DNA of 64,000 bases from Andalucia godoyi (lineage: Eukaryota > Discoba > Jakobea > Jakobida > Andaluciidae): positions 248,001-312,000 of the forward strand of contig VRVR01000001.1 in assembly GCA_009859145.1 (NCBI GenBank). Direction: 5' to 3'. The notes below the pieces were generated by a model. It worked only from the letters and a program-made list of their open reading frames with translations. It made no database searches and was not told the origin of the DNA. The position numbers were made by a program, and so were the translations under genes. Positions 34,560 to 44,881 of this stretch are shown here, one piece after another (position 1 is the first letter of the stretch; each line of letters begins with the position of its first letter).

Positions 34560-35075
34560 GATCGTCGACATCGAAAGTGATTAAAAGATCATGGTTTTTT
34601 TGATTAGGGATGCTTTTCGCTCGCCAAAACATGAACCACTTATTGATCATCGGGCTAAGCTGTCGCAGAAGACAGATCCAAGCCACATGTTTTTAATTTA
34701 ATTTGGGGCGAACACCAACTCTTCAATGCAGATTGCTCTGCATCAAAGGGTCATCGCTTCCTCTTCTTGCTCTCGGCGGGAATCAATGGGTTCCTTGGTT
34801 CTCGGTGTCTTCGAGCATGACCAGTTTGAGTCTGTTGGGAAGAACCCCTCTCTGGAGCCACGAGATGTTTTTTTTTTGTCTTTGATGAAAGGTGGTGCTT
34901 GAGGAAACACAAACAGAAGATAATTGAAAGAATAAAAATGCGAAGCATGAAGAGATATACTGGACTTGACTACGGTGGGAAAATCGCGTCCCCATAGGGT
35001 TTGACAAACAAACTTCCGGTATGATCTTGTTTGGTGTGGATACTCAAAACGGTCAATCGATCCTGATGCACGCGC
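34560..35075 (-). repeat. Dispersed repeat, copy 3 (inverted)
   Basis: The reverse complement aligns with 20250-20760: over about 105 bases (34673-34775 against 20577-20680) only about one difference is seen, including the stretch gttggtgttcgccccaaatt. Other shared parts are caccacctttcatcaaagac, accctatggggacgcgattt and ggaagtttgtttgtcaaacc. Further upstream the similarity is lower. Confidence 0.87.
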
Positions 35076-35254
35076 AGTCGCACCGTCGCATAATCGCATC
35101 GTCCCACAGACAAGAAGAAACGACATACAAAAAGGAACACAATCGCAAAATCGTAACCCTGGTTTTTTGTGTTTTTTTGGTTCTTCCTTTCTATTTGAAT
35201 CGATCGTTCATTCATTCATTCATTTGGTCAATCATCTAAAGGAAAACTCTCTCA

Positions 35255-36671
35255 ATGTTGAATTATGCACGGTTTCTGACGCCGGTTGCGAAAGCTCGCG
35301 AGCCTTCTCCAATCCGAGCCCTGCAACCATTGATGGCCATTCCCGGTATGCTTCATTCATTTTTTTGTATTATATATTTTGCTTTTTGCTTTTTCTCCAT
35401 GATCTTTCTTCGTTTTTCTGACGCTTTTGTGATGATCGTGATGATGATGATGATGATGATGCGTAGGAATGATTTCTCTTGGAGGTGGACTTCCGAACCC
35501 GACGACATTCCCATTTGCATCGATTGATGTGACCCTTGACTCGGGAGACAAGGTGCACTTGCAAGGTCCGGAGCTCGCTGCTTCGTTGCAGTATACGCTG
35601 ACAGCTGGGTTTCCGCAGATGACAGACTGGATCAACTCGTACATTTCAAGGTTCCACAGACCGCAGTACCGTGATTGGACAACGTGTGTGACAACTGGCT
35701 CGCAGGATGCACTCACGAAGGCCTTTGACATGCTGCTTACGGACAAGGACTGCATGATTGTGGACAACCCCACGTATCCGGGAGCTCTGTCGTCGCTGAA
35801 GCCGATTGGATGCAGGCTCGTTGGAATTGAAACGGACGACTTTGGAATGATTCCAGAAGAATTGGAGAAGAATCTGCAGTTGCTCCGTAACGAAAACGTG
35901 CTGCCAAAAGCAATCTACACGACTCCCATAGGCCAGAATCCTGCCGGAACAACTCTTCCCTTGGCGCGCAAGCAAAAGATTTACGAGATCTGCTCAAGGT
36001 ACGACATTTTGATCTTGGAAGACGATCCGTACTACTTTTTGGTGTTGGAGGAACAAGACAAGGACCCGTTGTTCCCGTTCGCGTCCAACACGCAGTTGTG
36101 CTCTCCACCAGCTTCCTTTATGTCCATGGATGTCGACGGCCGAGTGCTGCGTTTTGATTCGCTGTCAAAGGTGCTGAGCTCCGGCATCCGCATTGGGTGG
36201 GTCTCTGGACCGAAACCGCTGGTCGAACGTATCAATTTGCACATGCAGGCAAACGAGCTGCACACGTGTTCCCTCAGCCAGTGTATCACTGCTGCACTCT
36301 TGCGTCAATGGGGGGATGATGGTCTTTCCAACCACATTGCAAGGATCCAAGGGTTGTACAGGAGCCGCCGCGATGCATTTTTCAAGTCGCTTGACACCCA
36401 TCTCTCCGGCCTTGTGCATTGTGCAAAGCCGGTTGCAGGTATGTTTGCTTGGATGCGACTGAACGGCATCGAAGATTCCAGCTCATTGATCCAGAATGAG
36501 GCTCGTGAGCGCAAGGTTTTGGCAGTGCCTGGTTCGGCGTTTCTTCCGGATCCGTCTCGGAAGAGCTCGTGGGTTCGGGCGTCGTTTTCAATTGCCAGCG
36601 ATGGAGATATGGACGAGGCACTTCGTCGCCTTGCCGAATGCGTGAAGCTTGCGCAGAACGTACAGCAATAA
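35255..36671 (+). CDS. PLP-dependent aminotransferase class I/II (AADAT/KAT2-like), two exons
   Basis: Exon 1 is 35255-35345 and exon 2 35467-36671; the intron starts gtatgctt and ends tgcgtag, joining ...LMAIPG-MISLGGGLPNPTT. A (gat)n tract lies at the intron's 3' end. Motifs fit the family of 2-aminoadipate/kynurenine and LysN-like transaminases: SLGGGLPNPTTFPF, TTGSQDALTKAFDMLL, YTTPIGQNPAGTTL, ILEDDPYYFL, and the PLP-lysine segment RFDSLSKVLSSGIRIGWVSG. The Schiff-base Lys lies in SLSKVLS. It should move an amino group between an aromatic or adipate-type amino acid and 2-oxoglutarate. Substrate not certain. 431 residues; no clear presequence. Confidence 0.92.
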
Positions 36672-36907
36672 TCCGGTCGTCGGTTTTCCTCTTCCTTTTC
36701 ATGTTTGCTTTCTTTATGTTCCCGTTCTACTTGGAGATTCTCTGAGCATGCGCATGTGTGTATGTGTGTTCTCGTTGATGACGACGGCTGCATAGTTGTG
36801 TGTCGTAGTAATAATAATAATTATTATTAAACGAAATAAAATACCGAAAATGCAGGCGGTGAATGTGAGAAGAAGAGCTAAATGAAAGGAGGGAAATATC
36901 GCATTCT

Positions 36908-38945
36908 TCACTTTTGAGACAGGAATTCTTTGAACCGATTCGCCTTTTCTACTCGTCTAACGTACATTTCATACTCGGTGTCCACTTCTGGGAGACACAC
37001 CTTTGCAGCGAACTCGGCATCTTGCAGTCGTTGCTCCATGCCTTTCAGCATGTTTCGCCGGAGGAACACGAACTGTTCTGAATGGAACCCGATGTACTTT
37101 TCAAGTTGTTTGTCCGACGCTGGCCTGGCCTTCAAGCCGTGCAACGACGTCTCCCTCCAGTATCGCCGCAGGCCTTCACGATAGCCCGTCTCCCATTCCT
37201 CGAATTTTTTGGATTCCAGTCGTTCCTCGACGTGCTTTTTCTTGAGCTTCTCTTTCTTGGGGGTTGGGGCAATCATACCTCGGCATGAAGCGGCACCGCA
37301 GTAACACTTCTGGTGCTTCGTACCAACCTTTTGGAAGTCATAATCGATCGTGATCTCCTCGCCTTTGGATATATCACACAGCGCAAAGAAGCCGACGCGA
37401 AGCTCCGCACCAACATGCCACTTCTGTGCCACGGCATTTGGAGCGCAAGAATGGTTCAAGAACCGCGTTTTCGATCCTCGAGCAGTAGCATCAATCATCT
37501 CGCTCCCTGACAAATTCAGGAAATACGAGTGCCGAAGCATCGCGTACTGCTTCTTCATCCTGTCCTTCATCATACTCTCGGAAATAACCTCGCCTGTATA
37601 CTCTCCGATGAAGCCATCCTTTGGGATGTCCTCTGCAGCAAACAACCCCTTGCCTTTCGCACCGGCATCGCGAATCTTTGTCTTGGCCCACTGCCTCCTC
37701 TGGAACCTCTGATTCTGACAGCGTTCCTTGCACGGACAATGTTTTGCCAAGCACTCTACATGGGCTGCGCGATTTACGCAGTTCACACCACAATCAAACG
37801 AGCAGTCTTGTTCTCCACCGCCTCCAGATTTCTTTTCTTTGAACACCACTCGGGTCGAACTCATTTGCTGCATCTCGATTATGGGCCTCTTTCGGTTTCG
37901 ATTCCTCACCGGAGCCTGCTGTTGATCTGGAGACTTGCGACACTGGCAAACGCTGATTTCTTCATTGTTGATGCTGATCTTCTTGCGGTGTACATACATT
38001 ACTGCAGACAAACAACAACAAAAGGCGTAAGAACAACAGGCTCGCAAAATCAAAAAAATAAAAATAAAAAATACGGAAGAGTCGACGATACAGATATAAA
38101 ACGAAACATACGGAAGCCAGAAGACTTGTAATTGAATTCACCAGTGGACGACGCTTCATGCTCATTCTCTTCGACATCCTCGTCCTGTTCCTCAGTACCA
38201 CTACTACGACCATCATCATCGTCAAAATCCGAACCAGATTCGGTGGGAGCTGGGGCAGCAATCTGCTTCTTTTTGCTGCTCTTCTTCTGCGCTGGCTTCA
38301 TCAACATGAAGTCATTGTTCGTGCTGTCTGCAGAAGCCTTGCTCTTGCCGACGCTGTTTCTTTTGGGGTCCTTCGTATTATTCTTCATGTTTCTGCTGCT
38401 GCCACTTCCGTTGCTGCTCGCGATGGCCACTTTCTTGCAGGATTCGATGTCTACTTTTCTGGGACGTCCTCTCTTTCTCTTTGCTGGAGGAGCATGCACC
38501 GCCACTTCGGATTCGGAATCGGTGCTCGATCGTCCCTTCTTCCTCGATAGACGTGCTTCTGCCTTGGACGCAGACACGCAAGGAGGTGAAGGAATCTTCA
38601 ATTTCAAAGGAACGTCCACGCAAGCATCGGTAATCGGTGAAATAATCGTCCATCCAAACGGAATCTTAAACGAACAAGGGATGGAGAGCATCGTTTTCCC
38701 CTCGTGTAGAATCTCCAATTGCTCCTTGAAAGAATGATTTCCACGACTGGAAGACACGCGTTGGACTGCATACAGACCCCGCGTCATTGCTTCGCGATGA
38801 TCTCGTTCTCGAGCACTACTCAGCAATAATCACAAAACAAAATCTGTATAAGAAAATCGATTTTCGCAGTTCTGCGACCCCATCAGCAACAGCAAGCAGC
38901 TGAAACATACCGGATGCACTGCTCGATGCGTGCGTTTTCCTCCAT
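36908..38945 (-). CDS. AT-hook / AWS-SET histone methyltransferase, three exons
   Basis: Exons are 38945-38911, 38815-38112 and 38001-36908, with introns starting gtatgttt and ending gagtag and ctgcag; joins keep the frame (MEENARIEQCIR-ARERDHREAM and YKSSGF-LMYVHRKK). The 610-residue protein has an AT-hook (KRKRGRPRKVD), an acidic stretch, a Cys-rich AWS (CSFDCGVNCVNRAAHVECLA), a SET domain (GLFAAEDIPKDGFIGEYTGE, RFLNHSCAPNAVAQKW, EEITIDYDF) and a post-SET motif (CYCGAASCRGMI). This layout fits the SET2/ASH1/NSD class of nuclear H3 lysine methyltransferases, probably K36-type. Exact substrate is not shown. The acidic and AT-hook exon is spliced to the catalytic exon, so reading only one frame would split the gene. 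Confidence 0.88.
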
Positions 38946-39402
38946 GCGACCCGAAGAAAGGGAGGAGGGAGAAGGGGAATGAAATGTTCGGTGCTGGCTC
39001 GATGCTTTCCCACGATCCTTTATCTTTTGAGTGGAAACATACAATGTTTTTGATATTGCAAAATAGAATAATGATAAATGAACAACCAAAACAAATGCTT
39101 TCATTGACGCGCGACGTCGGACCAAAATTCGTGCGAGCTTGACAAGCTGCAGAAGACATTTCTCCCATGCATCTCCGCGAGCGTTGTATACGAACGCTCG
39201 ATTTTTTCCTCCTGCATTCCCAGAATAATAATACGACGTCGCTGGATCCCATGGTGTTCGGGGTCTTTACGAATCTTCCAGTATGCATCTATGATCTACA
39301 TGTGTGGATATACATTTTTTTCCTATGTGACGGCGGCTTTCTTTTCTTTCTTTTTTTCGGGGGTGGAGGGGGTGGACGGAAGACAGGAAAAACAGAGACA
39401 CG
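38946..39402. other. Intergenic upstream of the SET gene
   Basis: Holds no convincing gene. It includes the promoter side of the SET gene and the 3' side of the minus-strand gene at 39403. A G-rich patch (gggggtggagggggtgg) lies at 39359-39375. Confidence 0.45.
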
Positions 39403-40248
39403 TCAGACATGATCTTCAAAAATGCCTGTGGTCTTTCGTGGCTTCTTCGCATTCGGGTTGACAGCGTTATTGGAAGACCGTTTAAGCGGGACTGCCAGCT
39501 GGGTGCGATGAGCATTGAAATCGTACCCCGAACCGAACCCCGAGCCTGTGCCTGTGCCGAAACCTGAGGTCGAGGATAGCCCTGTTTCCGGCTGATTATA
39601 TTGCGGACGTTGTTGGAGAAGTTCAGCATTCGAGCTGAGAGACTTTGAGCCTTTGGGGGATCCAAGCGAGCTTGAAAACGATGCTGTCGTGCCGCTTGAA
39701 ACCGATCCAGAACCAGGAAACGATCCGGAAGCTCCAACAGGGCTGAATCCTTGGAGCTGCGCAATCTGAAAAGTCTGGAACAGCGAGAGCGTGATATCTC
39801 TCATGACTCGAAACGTGAGAGGATCCTCCGGTTTCCGAAGAGCACACTTCAATTCAAGCTGCTGCTTCCGTGGCCAACTTTTGCCTATCGTTACATTCAT
39901 AACTTGAAATGGCTCAGAGAAGAGAGTCGATCGCTCCAATGTGGTTTCGGATGCTGTTTGCAGTCCCTTCTGCACCGATTCTGCAAAGTTCGGAAACGCA
40001 TTCCACGGCTGCACTTCAACGGAGCCTACAAACAGCTCGTTATCGACCTTTGATAAAATCCTGAGCACCAAGTGAAACGGATTCGAAACGGATGACTGCG
40101 AAAAGAACTGTTGAATCTGTGCAGGACTGGGAGAATCTGCTGTAGTGAGCGACGCTGCAGACACTCGAGACGCAGGTTGGACGATGGTCGACACGACATA
40201 GTCCCCTATGGAAAGAAACAGCCCATGAAGGATTGCAAATGCGTTCAT
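39403..40248 (-). CDS. Hypothetical protein
   Basis: The 281-residue product has an ordered first half (residues 1-165) with alternating strands and helices (FHLVLRILSKVDNELFVGSV, TLFSEPFQVMNVTIGKSWPR, TFRVMRDITLSLFQTFQI) and a Ser/Gly-rich second half with a basic tail (KKPRKTTGIF). A basic tail after a small globular head is seen in several DNA-repair or nuclear proteins, but no family is recognised. The start is the first ATG; upstream flanks are AT-rich. Confidence 0.65.
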   Translation of the reverse strand: MNAFAILHGLFLSIGDYVVSTIVQPASRVSAASLTTADSPSPAQIQQFFSQSSVSNPFHLVLRILSKVDNELFVGSVEVQPWNAFPNFAESVQKGLQTASETTLERSTLFSEPFQVMNVTIGKSWPRKQQLELKCALRKPEDPLTFRVMRDITLSLFQTFQIAQLQGFSPVGASGSFPGSGSVSSGTTASFSSSLGSPKGSKSLSSNAELLQQRPQYNQPETGLSSTSGFGTGTGSGFGSGYDFNAHRTQLAVPLKRSSNNAVNPNAKKPRKTTGIFEDHV

Positions 40249-40469
40249 TTCATATTCATGGTCTTTTCACATCTGCCAACGAAGGTGGTGGAAGAAGAAG
40301 AAGAAAACAACCTCTGAACATGGAAAGGAAGTTCTGTGTAAATAAATAAATAACTGTATCCAATAACGAAACAAAAACCAAAAGCAAAAAAACTAACGGA
40401 TCGCCCAATCACCCGCTCTACAGTGGATAAACAACCATTTCGCCTACAGTGTACACGAACCCACGGAGG
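40249..40469. other. Intergenic before relic B
   Basis: A-rich (gaagaagaagaagaaaac at 40294-40310 and aataaataaataa at 40340-40350). No gene seen. Confidence 0.4.
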
Positions 40470-40870
40470 ATCATCGCTGATCACCCATAATCAATGTTGC
40501 AACCCAACAACATGCATAGCATGATTGGGAAGGTGGTAGGCCCCCAACACGCCCCTCGGCATACGAGACGTTCTCAAGATAGATGTTGCGCGCGCCGTTC
40601 CAATCGCGGTCGACCGTGCATTTGCACGACGGGCAACAAAACACCTTGGCGATCGTCGAAGACAGTTTGTCGGCAGCTGCTCTGCGGAGTGCATCGTCAT
40701 GCACGTCGCGGCAACGAAGCAGGTGGTGATGGCTCGTTCGACGTCGGCGAGGCAGTACATGCGATGGGAGCCGGCGTGGATGCTGCGGATCGTTCCTGGC
40801 GGCGGTGGAGATGTCACAGGTCTTGCGCAGCGTTGCGGGCGTGACGTACATGGTGCGTTACATGGGCAAT
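40470..40870 (-). pseudogene. Fanzor/TnpB-like nuclease fragment (relic B, C-terminal zinc ribbon and RuvC-III)
   Basis: The minus frame that starts MYVTPATLRK contains KVFCCPSCKCTVDRDWNGAR followed by NIYLENV. This matches the C-terminal end of TnpB/Fanzor proteins: the second Cys pair of the zinc ribbon, then D-R-D-x-N-x-A-R-N-I, which holds the third catalytic Asp of the RuvC fold. Upstream residues (CRDVHDDALRRAAADKL) would fit the linker that joins the two Cys pairs; the first Cys pair is not seen. The open frame is only about 126 codons, far below a full Fanzor (about 400 or more), so this is a relic or a fragment. The RuvC-III signature makes the family call fairly sure; element ends are not known. 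Confidence 0.6.
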
Positions 40871-41213
40871 AACAATAAAATAAGAAATGAGCGTCGCTGT
40901 GCGAGAATGCAACGCGATGGCGTGTGTATAGGGATTTCCTGATCAAAGTGGGGGCGAAACGAATCGGGCATCGTGTGACGGAGTTGCTAAGATAGCAAAA
41001 CGCATGCGCATGCGCATGGCGCGTGGCAGTGTTTTTGTTTTACGTGCGCTTTGGATTGCTTCATCATATCGCAATAGGTGGCAGTGGCAATCTGCAATGT
41101 AAGTTTTTTTAAATTAACACTTAGCGCAAGGATTTTGATGATTTCCTGCTCATTTTCTTGTTTGCATCAAAATTGTCACTTCCATCATCCTGCCCGCTAT
41201 TCAGTAAGGGAAG
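40871..41213. other. Intergenic upstream of the acyl-CoA synthetase gene
   Basis: Includes an alternating tgcgcatgcgcatgcgcatg palindromic stretch near 41003-41018 and mixed sequence. No gene seen. It is the promoter side of the gene at 41214. Confidence 0.45.
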
Positions 41214-43430
41214 ATGTTCGCGATGCGCCGTGCACCCACTCGAAGGCTCTCGAGTTTGCGTGAGACATTTCAGGTTGAAAAGGTCCGTGAGTATGTGAAC
41301 CGCGCCAACAAGGATCCATTGGCGTATTGGGAAGCTGCGGCGCGCCGTTTGCCGTGGTTTGAACCGTGGACTTCGGTGTTCATGTGGAACAAGGATCCGA
41401 ACGACTCGACAAGTTTTTCGTGGTTCAAAGGCGGCAAAACAAACTTGTGCTACTCTGCACTCGATTCTCACGTATCGCCGTCGTCGTGTTCCATTTCCTC
41501 CAATTCATTCCGCCATTCTTTTTCGAGTGTTACCGAAAGCAAAGCTAAGAGTGGAAAACTGGAAACCGTGAATTTTGATGCGTCGCAATTGCGATTCGGA
41601 GACAAGTTTTCCTCTGGGGATGTGGATCGATCGAATCAGCTGGCTTTGCACTACATGTCTGAGGATGGAACAACGAGGACGTACACATATGCACAGCTTT
41701 TGGTATCAGTGAAGGAATATGCGGCGGCATTGCGAGGTCTGGGCGTGAAGAAGGGCGATCGCGTGACACTGTACATGCCAACTTGCCCGGAAGCAGTGAT
41801 GCTTATGCTTGCTTGCACACGCATTGGAGCTATCCATTCTGTGATATTTGCGGGATTTGGGGCGAAAGCGATTGCGGATCGCGTTGTGGCTGCGGGTTCC
41901 AACTTTCTGTTTACTTCAGACGTGACTGCTCGACGAGGACACGAGGTCCCTTTGCTGCCGATGGTGAGAGAGGCCGTGCAAATTGCATCTGACACATGCA
42001 AACGGGAAGGCACGGCAGACATTATCAAGAACGTCATTGTTCTTCCACGGTCGATAGCGCGCCCGAGTGTTTCGTCAGATAAGAGTGGAAGGCCAAGCGA
42101 CGTCTGTGCAGAGCAGCAGACGAGAGAAATGACATGGGCGGAATTTTTGAGGCATGCTGCGAAAGGAACTAGTGAAGTAGAAAAGACGTCTGCAGACGAT
42201 CCGGCATTCATTCTGGCGACTTCGGGAACGACGTCGAAGCCAAAGCTGGTGATTCACAGGCATGGCGGATACCAGGTTCATATTTCCCAAATGGCAGACG
42301 TGCTATTTGGAATGAAGGCAGGGGAAAGGATATTGTCGCTCTCGGATATTGGATGGATCGTCGGACACTCATATATTGTCTATGCTCCACTCATTCTTGG
42401 GACCACGACGTACCTGTTTGAAGGAGGCCTCGACTATCCAACACCGTTCGTTTCGTGGAACAGATTCCTACAAGACTACAATCCTGATTTCATGTTTACT
42501 TCTCCAACTGCAATCCGGATGTGGATGAAATCGGGAGCCGCAGGTTTCCGTGCGGCTGCTCTGTCTGCAGAGACTCGACTTTCGCGCATCTTCTGCGCCG
42601 GAGAAGTTCTCAATCCGCCTGCGTGGGACTGGCTGCAAAACACAGTGTTTGAAAACAGAGTTCCTGTGTTGGACCACATGTGGCAGTCAGAGACGGGCGG
42701 TCCTGTGATGGGCAATCCATTTGGGATTGGCAGGATGCCCATCAAGGCGGGTTCCTGTGGCATTCCGCTGCCTGGAATTGAAGTGTCTGTTGTCGATCCG
42801 CAAGCCGCGGACGAGCGTGTTCCTCCTGGCCTCAAAGCAAATGTTGCCTTCACTGCTCCTTTCCCAGGTCTGATTTCCGATATTTGGGGAGAGCCTGGTC
42901 GGTATAATCGGGAGTACTGGGAAAAGATCTACCTGAAAAGCGGAGCTTCGGCTCGAATGTATGCGACTGGAGATGCTGCGCATCTTGATCAAGACGGATA
43001 TGTCTGGTTTGCGGGACGTGCAGATGAGGTGCTCAAAATTGCAGCGCATCGCATTTCAGTAATTGAAGTCGAGAGTGCGTTCCTGATGCACCCAGCGGTC
43101 GCTGAAGCCGGAGTCACCGGCCAGCCGGATGAGATTCGAGGAGAAATCATTGCGGCATTTGTGGTGCTCAAAGATGGGTTCCACGGAAGCGACTCGCTCA
43201 AGCAGGAAATCATCAATACCGTACGACGTGAGCTCGGGCACGTTGCAGTCATTGGATCCGTGCGGTTCGTCAAGATGATTCCAAAGACGAGGTCGGGTAA
43301 GATTGTTCGACGTGCGCTCAGGGCCGTCGTTGCTGGAAAGGACGTTGGCGACATTTCAACTTTGGAAGACGGGGCATCGATCGAAGAGGCAAGAAAGGCC
43401 GTTCAGCAGCTCGGCCTCGCCGCTGCATGA
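41214..43430 (+). CDS. Acetyl/propionyl-CoA synthetase-like AMP-binding enzyme
   Basis: The 738-residue protein begins with an Arg/Ser-rich stretch (MFAMRRAPTRRLSSLRETFQ) that could be a mitochondrial presequence, then an ACAS N-terminal domain (DPLAYWEAAARRLPWFEPW, KTNLCYSALDSHV). An insert of about 45 Ser-rich residues separates it from the AMP-binding core (DRVTLYMPTCPEAVMLMLAC, DIGWIVGHSYIVYAPL, MWQSETGGPV, YATGDAAHLDQDGYVWFAGR). The C-terminal catalytic Lys lies in RSGKIVRRALR (about residue 697). The P-loop reads TSGTTSKPKLV where most family members have TSGTTGKPKGV. It should make acyl-CoA from a short-chain acid, ATP and CoA, with an acyl-AMP intermediate. Length matches ACSS-type enzymes plus the insert. 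Confidence 0.9.
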   Translation: MFAMRRAPTRRLSSLRETFQVEKVREYVNRANKDPLAYWEAAARRLPWFEPWTSVFMWNKDPNDSTSFSWFKGGKTNLCYSALDSHVSPSSCSISSNSFRHSFSSVTESKAKSGKLETVNFDASQLRFGDKFSSGDVDRSNQLALHYMSEDGTTRTYTYAQLLVSVKEYAAALRGLGVKKGDRVTLYMPTCPEAVMLMLACTRIGAIHSVIFAGFGAKAIADRVVAAGSNFLFTSDVTARRGHEVPLLPMVREAVQIASDTCKREGTADIIKNVIVLPRSIARPSVSSDKSGRPSDVCAEQQTREMTWAEFLRHAAKGTSEVEKTSADDPAFILATSGTTSKPKLVIHRHGGYQVHISQMADVLFGMKAGERILSLSDIGWIVGHSYIVYAPLILGTTTYLFEGGLDYPTPFVSWNRFLQDYNPDFMFTSPTAIRMWMKSGAAGFRAAALSAETRLSRIFCAGEVLNPPAWDWLQNTVFENRVPVLDHMWQSETGGPVMGNPFGIGRMPIKAGSCGIPLPGIEVSVVDPQAADERVPPGLKANVAFTAPFPGLISDIWGEPGRYNREYWEKIYLKSGASARMYATGDAAHLDQDGYVWFAGRADEVLKIAAHRISVIEVESAFLMHPAVAEAGVTGQPDEIRGEIIAAFVVLKDGFHGSDSLKQEIINTVRRELGHVAVIGSVRFVKMIPKTRSGKIVRRALRAVVAGKDVGDISTLEDGASIEEARKAVQQLGLAAA

Positions 43431-43451
43431 CCATAATGATTGTTGTTGTTG

Positions 43452-43482
<31 letters not shown>

Positions 43483-44138
43483 TGATGCTGCTTTCCTCCT
43501 GTTGTACTGTCTCGTTGATTCCGCATCGAGGGTCGAGGAGAAGGGGGGAATGCCTTGCACCGCATCGCAAACAGCAGCAGTTCTGGTTCTCTCGACCCCC
43601 CTTCTCCGCGTGGCGTGCGTCACGTAACGACAGATTCACCCAAGGATTCGCAGATTCTGGGAGTTCTGTGCCTTCGTTCCGCTTCCGTTTGTTTACAAAG
43701 CTGTGTAAGCAACTGCGAATTCGAGTGAGCACCACTCGGTCCACTTGCAAACCCGGGTGCTCGTAACAACCTACTTTCCTCCGACGCCGTGGAACACCGG
43801 TCTGAGCAAACTGCATTTTCCGCGGTACGGAGTTTCTCCAACGTCCGGTGGTTCGAATGCGTAACCGTTCGCTTCGAAAGCGTAAAGCTGTGCAGTGTTT
43901 CCGAAAGCGTTACTCTTCGAGAAAGAAGAAGCCCGTCCTTTTTATTTCCACTCTCTCGTTCTTCGTCTGCCTTCTGTGTCGTTGGGGGTTTTATTTCTTT
44001 CTTTTTCTCCTTTCCTCTCTTTCCCTTTTGCTTTATTTTCTTCTTTCCAACACAAAAACACTTCTTTTCATCTACCGTCTATTCTGCTTGCAGATTTTTA
44101 CGCAGCACGCATACCGCACAAGGAAAAGGAACACAGGA
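43431..44138 (+). repeat. Intergenic with (TTG)n(CTG)n tract and CT-rich tail
   Basis: Just after the synthetase stop, 43441-43490 is a tract of ttg then ctg units. The rest holds shadows only. A T/C-rich stretch at 43985-44095 ends in tgcttgcag, a possible 3' splice site for a 5' UTR intron of the gene at 44139. Confidence 0.6.
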
Positions 44139-44636
44139 ATGTCAGATAAGAAGGGCTCGACATCGATTTTTGACCGACTTGCGGATCCGTCCAGTTTCCA
44201 CGGGACTCACAAGCACCGGTTTGACAAGGACGGACATGGCCGCGGCCTCGATGGTCGCGAGTCCGTTGCGAAGGGTCCTGGGTACTCTGCAGGTGGACGG
44301 TCGACGAACGGTGTCAGCGATCTTTCGCAGATCACTCGTTCGAACCTCAACAAGACTGGAGGCCGCATGGAGAATCTCAAGACTCCCCAGATGCTGGATG
44401 CACAGGAAACAAACGGAGGACGGTCCAAGAGTCCTTCGCCGCGAGAGCGCGAGGCCTCGCCGAGAAAGACAGCGGCGACTGGCGGATCTATCTTTGACCG
44501 ACTTGCAGATCCGTCGTCGTTTCATGGAACCCATAAGCACAGATTTGACAAGGAAGGGAACGGAGTTGGAAAGGTCGGACGCACTCAGGAAACTGGAACC
44601 CGCGATCTGTCCTCCATGATGCGCCCCAATCTCTAA
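44139..44636 (+). CDS. Tandem p25-alpha-like motif protein
   Basis: I choose MSDKKGSTSIFDRLADPSSF at 44139. The 165 residues carry two near-identical copies of a short p25-alpha (TPPP)-like motif: SIFDRLADPSSFHGTHKHRF near residues 10-29 and again near 116-135. The linker between has KSPSPREREASP. The family pattern (D-x-S-x-F-x-G-x-H-K-x-R-F-D, then G-x-G-x-G) is linked to tubulin binding; short versions occur in flagellated protists and apicomplexan apicortin. The repeat copies differ slightly after the motif. A role at the axoneme or microtubules is inferred. Confidence 0.8.
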   Translation: MSDKKGSTSIFDRLADPSSFHGTHKHRFDKDGHGRGLDGRESVAKGPGYSAGGRSTNGVSDLSQITRSNLNKTGGRMENLKTPQMLDAQETNGGRSKSPSPREREASPRKTAATGGSIFDRLADPSSFHGTHKHRFDKEGNGVGKVGRTQETGTRDLSSMMRPNL

Positions 44637-44881
44637 ATGTCGCAGAATGCCCTCTGCTCGTCTGTCGATGTATTTTATTGTTGTTGTTGTTTGATGTTTT
44701 CTCTCTCTCTCTCTCTCTCCTCTGTCCTATCTTATATTTATCAATTCCCAAGAAAAGAAAAAGAAAAACCCGAGAGGGGAGGGAAAGTAAGCTGTTGGTT
44801 GTTCGTGTATATACTTGATTAGTAAATTGGAAAAAGAAGAAAAAGAAGGGGGGAAAGGTATTGCCCATGGAACCACAGTGT
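44637..44881 (+). repeat. 3' flank with (TC)n tract
   Basis: A tctctctctctctctctct run at 44700-44720 and A/G-rich tail (gaaaaagaagaaaaagaagg). No gene. Confidence 0.8.

Noticed and set aside
43789-44619. 276-codon frame overlapping the p25-alpha gene
   Set aside because: It is in another frame, Ser/Arg-rich, and the p25-alpha frame has clear tandem motifs.
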